In this document: one piece after another, positions 8,284 through 15,068 of the stretch | Numbering within the stretch: position 1 is the first letter of the stretch | How the letters are laid out: every line of letters starts with the position of its first letter | From: RGIG4097 sp964599875 | GTDB taxonomy: Bacteria; Bacillota; Clostridia; Christensenellales; CAG-917 | Assembly: GCA_964599875.1 (NCBI GenBank) | Contig: CAZRHE010000020.1 | Span: 1-27,665, forward strand | Direction of reading: 5' to 3' | DNA length: 27,665 bases | Notes under the pieces: generated by a model | Databases searched by the model: none | What the model saw: the letters and a program-made list of their open reading frames with translations, nothing else | Told to the model about the DNA's origin: nothing | Made by a program: the position numbers and the translations under genes

Positions 8284-9975
8284 ATGGCTGTTACGATTGC
8301 GACCGCAGTATTGACGTTGGTTGCGGGCATAGGACTTTTCTTGATTGCCTGCAATACTATGAGTTCGAATTTGGAATCCGTTGGCAGTGACAAATTGCGC
8401 GCGCTGTTTTCAAAAATTACGAAGAGTAAACTCGTCGGAGTGGGGATAGGCGCAGCGACCACCGCCGTTATACAAAGTTCGAGTGCGACGACTGTTATGG
8501 TCATCGGTTTCGTGAACGCGGGGATGATGAGTTTGACGCAGGCGGCAAGCATCATATACGGCGCGAATATAGGCACGACGGTGACGGGACAACTCGTTGC
8601 TCTCGGAATGTTCGGGACGAATACGATTTCCACGACGGTGATTTTCGCAACGTTTGCAGGGATAGGCGCAGGGATTATTGCGTTTGCAAAAAAGGATTCG
8701 CTGAAAAGACTGGGCGGAATTTTGGCGGGATTCGGCATGCTGTTTATAGGGCTATCCATGATGAGCGGGTCTATGGATAGTTTTGCCGCTCTTCCCGAAG
8801 TCACGCTCTTCCTTGCGCGCATACGAAATCCGCTACTGCTCGTCGTCATCGGGGCGTTGCTGACGGCGGTCATACACAGTTCGTCGGTGATGACTTCCAT
8901 TGCAATCACTATGGTCGTTGCGGGGCTTATCAATCCCGAACAAGGCATTTACATAACCATGGGCGCGAATATCGGCACTTGCATCGACGCAATAATCGCG
9001 TCGGTCGCGGGGGAGAGAAACGCAAAACGCGCCGCACTCATACACTTATTGTTCAACGTTATCGGCGTCGCCTTGTTTATGTTGCTCGGAATGGCGATGA
9101 GAGAGGGGAGCGCGGGGAAAATAACTTTCGGCACGCTCTTTGAAAAGGCGTTTCCGTCCGCGCCTCAAACGCAACTTGCAATGTTTCATACCATATTTAA
9201 TTGCGTTACGGTCGCGGTGATTTTGCCGTTTACGAAATACCTTGTGAAACTGGTCGCGCTCGTCATCCCCGACAAAAAATCGGACGGGAGAAAAGAGGAT
9301 AAGCCTCTCGGATTCAGATACGTTGAGGAGCATTTGTTGTCAACGCCCGCAATCGCCGTGCAGCAGGTGAAAAACGAAATCGTAGGAATGGCGGAAACCG
9401 CAATAGAAAATTTCGACGTCGCTTGCGATATGATATGCACTCTGGATTTTGAAAAACTCGAAACGTTTGAGAAAAACGAAAACAGACTGGATTTTCTCAA
9501 CAAAGAATTGGTCGGATTTATAGTGAAATTGTCGAAATGCGAATTGAGTGAAGGGGACGCGAAATATCTTGCGACCGCATATCACTCCATAACAGACCTC
9601 GAAAGAGTGGGAGATTATGCGGAAAATATAACAGAATACGCATCCGCCCTCAAAAGTTTCGGCGGAAAATTGTCGAAAGATGCCGAAAACGAAATCCGCT
9701 TTATGCAAAATAAGATAGCGAATTTGTATGAAAAAGCGATGATTGCCTACGTGGACGGAGATATGAAAGCCTATCTTTCCGCAGTGGAAATAGAGGACGA
9801 GATAGACGACTTATCGAAAGAAATGACGGATAAACATATAGTGCGAATGAACGACGGGACGTGCAGTGCGGAAGTAGGTGCGCAATACTTATCTTTCGTC
9901 ACCGGTGCGGAGAGGGTTGCAGACCACTATATAAACGTTGCAAAATCCATAAAACAAACCGCAAAAACGGCATAG
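8284..9975 (+). CDS. Na/Pi cotransporter family protein with PhoU-like C-terminal domain
   Basis: This 563-residue protein is a type II sodium-phosphate cotransporter of the NptA/YjbB kind. The membrane part (about 1-330) contains the inverted-repeat signature motifs QSSSATT (64-70) and HSSSVMTS (198-205), each followed by a glycine-rich GANIGT loop (93-98 and a second copy further on). The C-terminal 215 residues are a soluble helical PhoU-like domain (ETAIENFDVACDM..., YHSITDLERVGDYAENI, YLSFVTGAERVADHYINVA), the usual fusion in bacterial members. AGGAGA precedes the ATG. It follows the PhoPR-like genes by 129 nt with its own Pho-box-like promoter, so low phosphate probably induces uptake through it. 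Physiological direction cannot be read from sequence, since YjbB-type proteins can export phosphate. Confidence 0.93.
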   Translation: MAVTIATAVLTLVAGIGLFLIACNTMSSNLESVGSDKLRALFSKITKSKLVGVGIGAATTAVIQSSSATTVMVIGFVNAGMMSLTQAASIIYGANIGTTVTGQLVALGMFGTNTISTTVIFATFAGIGAGIIAFAKKDSLKRLGGILAGFGMLFIGLSMMSGSMDSFAALPEVTLFLARIRNPLLLVVIGALLTAVIHSSSVMTSIAITMVVAGLINPEQGIYITMGANIGTCIDAIIASVAGERNAKRAALIHLLFNVIGVALFMLLGMAMREGSAGKITFGTLFEKAFPSAPQTQLAMFHTIFNCVTVAVILPFTKYLVKLVALVIPDKKSDGRKEDKPLGFRYVEEHLLSTPAIAVQQVKNEIVGMAETAIENFDVACDMICTLDFEKLETFEKNENRLDFLNKELVGFIVKLSKCELSEGDAKYLATAYHSITDLERVGDYAENITEYASALKSFGGKLSKDAENEIRFMQNKIANLYEKAMIAYVDGDMKAYLSAVEIEDEIDDLSKEMTDKHIVRMNDGTCSAEVGAQYLSFVTGAERVADHYINVAKSIKQTAKTA

Positions 9976-9993
9976 CAAAAGACAAATTAAAAA

Positions 9994-10019
9994 CCACCAG
10001 TTCGGCTGGTGGATTTTTA
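9994..10019 (+). terminator. Terminator of the phosphate module
   Basis: A 7-bp stem (9994-10000 with 10006-10012) with a TTCGG loop is followed by ATTTTTAT, 18 nt after the cotransporter stop codon. Confidence 0.85.
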
Positions 10020-10027
10020 TTTATAAA

Positions 10028-10054
10028 AATAAATCGCCACCCGTTTCTGGCGAT
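10028..10054 (-). terminator. Probable terminator of the feo-linked TetR gene
   Basis: The stem ATCGCCA (10033-10039) with TGGCGAT (10048-10054) is followed on the minus strand by TTATTTTTAT. It lies 190 nt beyond the TetR stop, so the transcript would carry a long 3' tail. It could also act as a second plus-strand terminator. Confidence 0.5.
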
Positions 10055-10227
10055 TATTTTCCGAGGAGGATAGACTCGCTTTGACCTGGGCGGCAAACTT
10101 TCTACGATAATTCGTCTTGGACTTATTTATCGCTACTGACTATAATATACGACCGATTTTTCACGAAATCAAGAGGGGTGCAACCGACGAAATCGCAATT
10201 CTGTGCGGTTAAGTCACTCTTTAGCAA

Positions 10228-10241
10228 TTTAGTATACTAAA
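10228..10241. repeat. Perfect 14-bp palindrome at the TetR 3' end
   Basis: TTTAGTATACTAAA is fully self-complementary and ends two bases before the TetR stop codon. It has no loop, so it is better suited to dimeric protein binding than to an RNA hairpin. No promoter is visible next to it. Confidence 0.4.
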
Positions 10242-10242
10242 G

Positions 10243-10845
10243 TTATTCTACCAATATACTCTTGACCGCGTTTATGCAGACGGGGCGCATTTTGGAGTAG
10301 TCAAGGTAGGGATGACGGTCGAAAACACACTCGTGCGAATAGGATTGCACGGTTTCGATAGCAAGGTGCACTCTTTCGTAAAGTCCGTCCTTGTCGTAGC
10401 CGAGGGATTCGAGTTTTTCCACGAATTTATCCGTCATCATCCTTTCGAGTTTCATAAACTTCTCCGCAACGAGAGAATCCGTCGAGGTGAGGGAGTAGAG
10501 CGCTTGATGGATAGACGCGTATTTTTCGTGCGTCGCAATCATGCTGTCGAGGACGTTGGGGATGATTTCGTCGAAGTTTAGGGGATACGTCATCATATCG
10601 AGCAAATCCATGACGGGTTTGGTTACGCTGTCGATATAAAGGTCGAGGACGTCGAGAAGAATATCCCGCTTATCTTTGAAATATCCGTAGACTATGCCTG
10701 TCGACACGCCTGCGCGTTTTGCGATTTCTGCGGTGTTGACGTTGTAGTAGCCAACCTCGGAGAAAAGTTCAAACCCCGCGCGGATAATTTTATTCTTTTT
10801 GTCGATAGAACGCTGTTGTCTGGGCGTCCTTACGGTATCAGCCAT
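10243..10845 (-). CDS. TetR/AcrR-family regulator divergent from the feo operon
   Basis: This 200-residue regulator has the classic TetR DNA-binding domain at the N terminus: TAEIAKRAGVSTGIVYGYFK (38-57), preceded by the KIIRAGFELFSEVGY helix. The helical remainder is the ligand and dimer domain. Its start is at 10845 with GAGGTG just upstream. It is transcribed away from feoA across a 179-nt region holding two copies of a 24-bp inverted repeat that bracket the feo promoter. From this layout I infer that it is the repressor of feo, possibly also of itself. That is unusual, since Fur- or DtxR-type proteins normally control feo. The ligand is unknown; iron sensing through a TetR fold is not established here. 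Confidence 0.88.
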   Translation of the reverse strand: MADTVRTPRQQRSIDKKNKIIRAGFELFSEVGYYNVNTAEIAKRAGVSTGIVYGYFKDKRDILLDVLDLYIDSVTKPVMDLLDMMTYPLNFDEIIPNVLDSMIATHEKYASIHQALYSLTSTDSLVAEKFMKLERMMTDKFVEKLESLGYDKDGLYERVHLAIETVQSYSHECVFDRHPYLDYSKMRPVCINAVKSILVE

Positions 10846-10884
10846 AGCACCTCGTCTTAATGGATATTATTATTTTATATATCT

Positions 10885-10913
10885 ATTATATAACTTTATC
10901 AAAAAAAAGCAAA
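10885..10913 (-). promoter_or_regulatory. Promoter of the feo-linked TetR gene
   Basis: On the minus strand, -35 TTTGCT (10908-10913), a 17-nt spacer and -10 TATAAT (10885-10890) face the TetR gene. An alternative pair, TTGATA and TATAAA, also at 17 nt, overlaps it. The left inverted repeat begins 12 nt upstream of the -35. Confidence 0.6.
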
Positions 10914-10924
10914 CGAAATTTACG

Positions 10925-10948
10925 AAATATGAAAAAAGTTTCATATTT
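10925..10948. promoter_or_regulatory. Operator 1: perfect inverted repeat upstream of the feo promoter
   Basis: AAATATGAAA (10925-10934), a 4-nt spacer and TTTCATATTT (10939-10948) make a perfect 24-bp dyad. It ends 3 bp before the -35 of the feo promoter. The same arm sequence recurs in operator 2. The size and symmetry fit a TetR-type dimer or dimer pair. Confidence 0.7.
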
Positions 10949-10951
10949 TGC

Positions 10952-10980
10952 TTGACATAAGACTGCGTTATGCATATAAT
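10952..10980 (+). promoter_or_regulatory. Consensus sigma-A promoter of the feo operon
   Basis: TTGACA (10952-10957), a 17-nt spacer and TATAAT (10975-10980) match the sigma-A consensus at every position. A promoter this strong normally needs a repressor, which agrees with the operators on both sides. The expected transcript start is near 10987. Confidence 0.9.
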
Positions 10981-10987
10981 GAAGGCG

Positions 10988-11011
10988 AAATATGAAATAG
11001 TATTCACATTT
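10988..11011. promoter_or_regulatory. Operator 2: second copy of the dyad over the feo transcript start
   Basis: AAATATGAAA (10988-10997), a 4-nt spacer and ATTCACATTT (11002-11011) repeat operator 1 with two changes in the right arm. It begins at about +1 and ends directly against the feoA SD. The centre-to-centre distance to operator 1 is 63 bp, about six helical turns. Confidence 0.65.
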
Positions 11012-11024
11012 GGAGGACGAAATT

Positions 11025-11237
11025 ATGCCTTTGGTATTCGCGCCAATAGGAAAAGATTTGAGGATAGTAAAGATTCTCACGGACGAAAAAACGAAAAAGC
11101 ATCTTGAAAGCCTCGGCATCACGATTGATTCGGTGATGAGAATAATATCCCAAAGCGGCGGAAGTACGATTTGCCTTATAAAAGACGGTCGTCTTGCTTT
11201 GGACAGAGATTTGGCAATGAAAATTTTTGTAGCATAA
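11025..11237 (+). CDS. feoA: FeoA-domain protein (first copy)
   Basis: This 70-residue protein is a minimal FeoA (SH3-like) domain: MPLVFAPIGKDLRI, then LESLGITIDSVMRIISQSGGSTICLIKDGRLALDRDLAMKIFV. The closing xGRlALdrdlAmkIfV is the usual FeoA ending. FeoA proteins are small cytosolic partners of the FeoB ferrous-iron transporter. The start at 11025 is used instead of an in-frame ATG at 11010, because GGAGG (11012-11016) is spaced correctly for it and the upstream ATG would overlap that site. It is the first gene of the feo operon, 12 nt before the second feoA. It diverges strongly from the second copy and has a more neutral charge. Confidence 0.88.
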   Translation: MPLVFAPIGKDLRIVKILTDEKTKKHLESLGITIDSVMRIISQSGGSTICLIKDGRLALDRDLAMKIFVA

Positions 11238-11249
11238 AGGAGAAACTAT

Positions 11250-11483
11250 ATGGAGAAACAATTAGACCAATTCGTCATCGGCGAAAAAGGAATAATCAAA
11301 TCCGTGGGCGGGGACGGCAAAATCCGTCGTCGTTTGTTCGATATGGGCGTAACGCCCGGTGCGGAAGTTTATCTTCGCAAACGCGCTCCTCTCGGCGACC
11401 CCATCGAGGTCACTATCAGAGGATACGAACTCACGTTGAGAAAGACCGAAGCGGCAGTGGTTACTATGGAGGTTAAGAAATGA
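11250..11483 (+). CDS. feoA: FeoA-domain protein (second copy)
   Basis: This 77-residue FeoA protein carries the classical family features: GEKGIIKSVGGDGKIRRRLFDMGVTPGAEV (12-41), RAPLGDPIEVTIRGYELTLRKTEA (45-68) and a short basic C terminus. It would bind the cytosolic part of FeoB and support ferrous-iron uptake. AAAGGAG precedes the ATG. The last codons overlap the feoB start by 4 nt (ATGA), so the two are translationally coupled. Having two FeoA proteins in tandem before feoB is common in Clostridia. Confidence 0.95.
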   Translation: MEKQLDQFVIGEKGIIKSVGGDGKIRRRLFDMGVTPGAEVYLRKRAPLGDPIEVTIRGYELTLRKTEAAVVTMEVKK

Positions 11484-14071
11484 AACATTTCGCACTTGCA
11501 GGCAACCCTAACTGCGGCAAAACGACGTTGTTCAACAGTCTGACGGGCTCGACGGCGCACGTAGGCAACTGGCCCGGCGTCACCGTCGATAAGAAAGAAG
11601 GCGTATACAAAAAATGCGAAGAGCCTATTTCGATAGTAGACCTTCCGGGCATTTATTCGCTTTCTCCGTACACCCCCGAAGAAGTCATTTCGAGAAACTA
11701 CATTCTCGAAGAAAAGCCCGATTGCGTCATCAATATCGTAGACGCGACCAACCTCGAAAGAAACCTCTATCTGACCACTCAAATCATGGAAATCGACGTG
11801 CCTATGGTCATCGCGCTCAACATGATTGACGTAGTGGAGAAGAACGGCGACAAAATCGACGCGAAAAAACTCGAAGAAAAAATCGGTTTGCCCGTCATAT
11901 CCATTTCCGCACTCCGCGAAAAGGGACTCGAAGAACTTATGCAAAGAGCGTACGAGGCAAGCAAAACTCCTCGTCAAGGCAAGAGCGTACTCGAAGGCAC
12001 TTCCCTTATGCACCTCGTCAACGACTGCAAGATAGCACTCGACGGACAAGGCGTCAGCAACGCACTCTTCCACGCAATCAAACTTGCAGAACTCGACGAA
12101 CTCGAAGTCAAAGACCATCCGTCCTCCGCGACAATGGTCGAAGAATTCAAAAAGACCTTTGAAGACGACACTTTCGGCGGAGATTTCGAGGCAATCATCG
12201 CGGACAGCAGATATAAATACATATCCAAAAACTATTCGTCCGTCCTGACCAGACACGAGAAAAACAAGACGGAAGTCGTGTCGAAGTCGGACAAAGTGGA
12301 CAAAGTCCTCACTCATAAGGTCTGGGGTATCCCGATCTTCCTCGTGATACTCTTCTTGGTCTTCCACCTGACGTTCTCCGAAGACTTGCTTTTCCTCGGC
12401 GCAGGCGGAGTGTTCGACAAAGAAGCGGTTGCATATCTCGACCAAAACGCAAGCGTAGTCGCAGACTTTGCGTCCACGCCTTACGACGAAAACGTAACGT
12501 ACTACACCGAAGACGGTTTCAAAGCGGAATTGACTTTCGCGGAAGACGGCAGTCTTGAATCCGTAGAGGCAAAGAGTTACGTATACGACGCAGGACACAA
12601 CATTCTCTACGTAGACGAAATGACCGTAGACGAAAACGCGACCTACTATGCGGACGAAAACGGCAAATGGGAAGTCGAAATAGCGGACGGAGAAGTTGCG
12701 TTTGTCAGCAGTATCGACGAATATTGCTCCGAAATCAGCGTGAATACGTTCTTCGGATACGAAGAGGGCGTGTATTCACCCGGCGTCATTCTCACCAACT
12801 TGCTCACCACTCTCACCGACCTCATCAACACGTCGATAGGGGAAGGGCTCGTGCAAGCGGGCGCATCCGACTGGGTTGTCGGGTTCATATGCGACGGCGT
12901 ATTCGGCGGATTGTTCGCAGTCATCGGATTCTTGCCTCAAATATTGTTGCTATTCCTGTTCTTCTCAATCCTCGAAGACAGCGGATATATGGCGCGCGTA
13001 GCGTTCATCCTCGATAGAATCTTCCGTAAATTCGGACTTTCGGGCAGATCGTTCATGCCTATGATAATGGGCTTCGGTTGCTCCGTCCCCGCAATGATTA
13101 ACACCCGTACTCTTGCGGACGAAAACGAAAGAGTAGCAACTGTCAGAGTTATTCCGTTCTTCAGTTGCGGAGCGAAACTGCCTATCCTCACCGCAGTCGC
13201 GGGAGCGATAATCTCTCAAACGGGATTCAGCAACGCGGACGTCATCACTTATTCCATGTACGTCTTGGGCGTCATCGTCGCAATCTGCGCGGTACTGCTC
13301 ATGAGAAACACCACGATGAAAGGGGACGTGCCTCCGTTCATTATGGAACTCCCCGCATATCACCTGCCTCAATTCAAAAACTTGATGGCGCACCTCTGGG
13401 ACAAGACGAAACACTTCGTCAAGAAAGCATTCACGATAATCCTTGCGTCCACGATAGTAATTTGGTTCTTCAGCCACTTCAATTGGAACTGGAACTTCCT
13501 CCCCGACGAAAGAATGGCGGAAAGTATCCTGGCAGGCATAGGCGGAATCATCACACCGCTCTTCACGCCCCTCGGATTCGGCTCTCAACTTTCGGGATAT
13601 AGTTGGCTCTTCGTCGTTGCGGCGCTCACGGGACTTATCGCAAAAGAAAACGTCATCGCGACCTTCGGCACTCTCGGTGCGGTTGCGGCAAGCGGAATGA
13701 TAGACGTAGACGTGGACGGCGGTATATCCGCAGTCGCGGCAATGGTGCAAAATACAGGCATCACCACCGCGGGACTTATCTCCTTCATCGCGTTCAACAT
13801 GCTGACAATCCCTTGCTTCGCGGCGGTTGCGACGGCAAAAGCGGAACTCCCTAACAAGAAGAGTTTCAATATGACTCTCTTGTTCTGGATCGGCACATCG
13901 TATATCGTGTCCATGATGATATATCTTGTCGGCGAATTCATTTGGCCTCTCGCAATCTTCATCCCTCTCTGGGCGGTCGTGATAACCCTCATCGTCCTCA
14001 CCAACAAGGGCAAAATCGATTGGACGAAAGCCAAAAACTTCTTCGGCAAATTCAAAAAAGTAAAGGAGTAA
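11480..14071 (+). CDS. feoB: Ferrous iron transporter FeoB with an extracytoplasmic insertion
   Basis: This 863-residue protein is FeoB. The N-terminal GTPase shows G1 GNPNCGKTT (8-16), G3 DLPG (54-57), G4 NMID (114-117) and G5-like SISAL (141-145), followed by the helical GDI-like domain to about 265. The membrane part has the Gate motifs GFGCSVPA (531-538) and FFSCGAKLPI (560-569), and the later GLIAKENVIATFGTL (718-732). After the first membrane helix (about 283-299) there is an extra stretch of roughly 120 residues (about 311-430). It is acidic and Tyr-rich and falls between LTFSEDLLFLG and SPGVIL, which normally lie close together. It contains an internal repeat, DENVTYY (336-342) and DENATYY (384-390), each followed by a matching strand-turn-strand pattern. 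The protein is therefore longer than common FeoB forms. It imports Fe2+ under anaerobic conditions. Confidence 0.97.
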   Translation: MKHFALAGNPNCGKTTLFNSLTGSTAHVGNWPGVTVDKKEGVYKKCEEPISIVDLPGIYSLSPYTPEEVISRNYILEEKPDCVINIVDATNLERNLYLTTQIMEIDVPMVIALNMIDVVEKNGDKIDAKKLEEKIGLPVISISALREKGLEELMQRAYEASKTPRQGKSVLEGTSLMHLVNDCKIALDGQGVSNALFHAIKLAELDELEVKDHPSSATMVEEFKKTFEDDTFGGDFEAIIADSRYKYISKNYSSVLTRHEKNKTEVVSKSDKVDKVLTHKVWGIPIFLVILFLVFHLTFSEDLLFLGAGGVFDKEAVAYLDQNASVVADFASTPYDENVTYYTEDGFKAELTFAEDGSLESVEAKSYVYDAGHNILYVDEMTVDENATYYADENGKWEVEIADGEVAFVSSIDEYCSEISVNTFFGYEEGVYSPGVILTNLLTTLTDLINTSIGEGLVQAGASDWVVGFICDGVFGGLFAVIGFLPQILLLFLFFSILEDSGYMARVAFILDRIFRKFGLSGRSFMPMIMGFGCSVPAMINTRTLADENERVATVRVIPFFSCGAKLPILTAVAGAIISQTGFSNADVITYSMYVLGVIVAICAVLLMRNTTMKGDVPPFIMELPAYHLPQFKNLMAHLWDKTKHFVKKAFTIILASTIVIWFFSHFNWNWNFLPDERMAESILAGIGGIITPLFTPLGFGSQLSGYSWLFVVAALTGLIAKENVIATFGTLGAVAASGMIDVDVDGGISAVAAMVQNTGITTAGLISFIAFNMLTIPCFAAVATAKAELPNKKSFNMTLLFWIGTSYIVSMMIYLVGEFIWPLAIFIPLWAVVITLIVLTNKGKIDWTKAKNFFGKFKKVKE

Positions 14072-14072
14072 T

Positions 14073-14243
14073 ATGGGCCCTATAGAAATCGCAATCACAG
14101 TAATCGCTTGCCTCTTCGTCGTCGGCGTGATAATCGCGTCGATAGTGCGAAAGAAAAAAGGCAAAGGCACTTGTTGTTCGGACTGTTCGTCCTGCCCGTA
14201 TTGCAGCGGTTGCAAAACGAACCCCGACGAAAACAAAAAGTAA
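14073..14243 (+). CDS. FeoB-associated Cys-rich membrane protein
   Basis: This 56-residue peptide has one N-terminal membrane helix (about 5-25), a basic stop-transfer KKKGKGK-like patch and a Cys cluster CCSDCSSCPYCSGC (34-47) with seven cysteines. This is the layout of the small FeoB-associated Cys-rich family found at the end of many Firmicute feo operons. The start ATG lies 1 nt after the feoB stop, with AAAGGAG inside the end of feoB. It probably supports FeoB or handles iron at the membrane; the precise role is not established. A strong terminator follows 7 nt after the stop. Confidence 0.88.
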   Translation: MGPIEIAITVIACLFVVGVIIASIVRKKKGKGTCCSDCSSCPYCSGCKTNPDENKK

Positions 14244-14250
14244 AAAAATC

Positions 14251-14286
14251 TCGCCCCCGAAAAAAACTCGAGGGCGATTTTTTTTG
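14251..14286 (+). terminator. Terminator of the feo operon
   Basis: A 9-bp stem (14251-14259 with 14269-14277, one mismatch) is followed by eight T. Its T run merges directly into heptameric repeat copy A. Confidence 0.9.
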
Positions 14287-14336
14287 AGGTAAGAAGTAAT
14301 AGGTAAGAGGTAATAGGGAAGAGGTGAGGATAGAAT
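14281..14336 (+). repeat. Heptameric repeat element, copy A
   Basis: Four consecutive heptamers of the form GAGGTAA / GAAGTAA / TAGGTAA start at the T run of the feo terminator. They pass into a fixed 3' block, AATAGGGAAGAGGTGAGGAT. Copy B at 18732-18821 has the same 5' edge and the same 3' block but more heptamers between. The style resembles short tandemly repeated repetitive (STRR) sequences known from cyanobacteria. Confidence 0.75.
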
Positions 14337-14389
14337 TTCGTGCAATATTTTGCAGACAAAAAGCGACAAATTAAGACTAAAATTCCGTA

Positions 14390-14418
14390 TTGACAACGCA
14401 TAAGTTTACAAGTAAAAT
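14390..14418 (+). promoter_or_regulatory. Promoter of the lipoprotein/surface-protein operon
   Basis: TTGACA (14390-14395), a 17-nt spacer and TAAAAT (14413-14418) lie about 60 nt upstream of the lipoprotein start. The -35 is perfect and the -10 has one change. Confidence 0.75.
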
Positions 14419-14478
14419 AAAAATAGAAGTTTTATTGCAATATCACATTTTTTGAAACAAAAGTTTTGGAGGTAGATT

Positions 14479-15057
14479 ATGAAAAAACTCATTTTGTTTG
14501 TATTGATAATTTCGATGGCGTTTTCATGCGTATTTGCATTTACGGCGTGTAATGAGGAAGAACCGCTATCGAAATGGGACGTCCGACAATTTTACGGCAC
14601 GTATGATAATGTTGAAAAAAGCATAGCATTTTCAATGGGTGGCTCAACCTATAGCACCGCTAATTATACAAACACAAAATATCTCGAAATTGGAAAAGTA
14701 ATTACTACGGAAAGTGAATTCCAATATGATTTTATAACGCAAGAAATGGCGGATTGGGTAAACGTATATTTGAACAATTTTATAAGTAAAATTGTTATAG
14801 ATGAAGAAAAAATATGCATCGGCAACCTTGAATATGCATATGAAAAAACGTTTCTGTACGATTACGATGAAGAAGGAAATTTACGTGACGAACATTATTT
14901 GTTGACTGCAACTAACGATGATGGTCATTTTACGTTTAATGTTGGATATGGACCAACAGGGATGCAAGCTGTAAATTTTAGATATGAGGCATATAAGGAA
15001 TTTAACGATATAATGTTTAAGATAAACATCTACGGGTTTTTATACAAAACGCATTAA
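14479..15057 (+). CDS. Small lipoprotein of unknown function
   Basis: This 192-residue protein begins with a lipoprotein signal peptide: basic MKK, a hydrophobic core and the lipobox FTAC with Cys24 as the lipidated residue. The mature part is acidic and rich in Tyr, Asn and Asp, with alternating short strands (KYLEIGKVITT, KIVIDEEKICIGNLEY, YLLTATNDDGHFTFNVGYG). That suggests a small beta-barrel or lipocalin-like fold, but I do not recognise the family. TTTTGGAGG precedes the ATG. It is 11 nt upstream of the 1210-residue secreted protein and shares its AT-rich composition, so the pair is probably one operon and may work together at the cell surface. Confidence 0.85.
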   Translation: MKKLILFVLIISMAFSCVFAFTACNEEEPLSKWDVRQFYGTYDNVEKSIAFSMGGSTYSTANYTNTKYLEIGKVITTESEFQYDFITQEMADWVNVYLNNFISKIVIDEEKICIGNLEYAYEKTFLYDYDEEGNLRDEHYLLTATNDDGHFTFNVGYGPTGMQAVNFRYEAYKEFNDIMFKINIYGFLYKTH

Positions 15058-15068
15058 GGAGAAAAATT

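Noticed and set aside
11369..12598. Long open frame (over 400 codons) antisense to feoB
   Set aside because: It lies opposite a clear feoB, has no SD, and its translation is Phe/Val/Arg-rich without any recognisable motif. It is a codon-bias shadow of the sense gene.
12965..14401. Second long antisense frame across the end of feoB and its terminator
   Set aside because: It runs through a terminator and a repeat element and reads as a charged low-complexity shadow. No start signal or family motif is seen.
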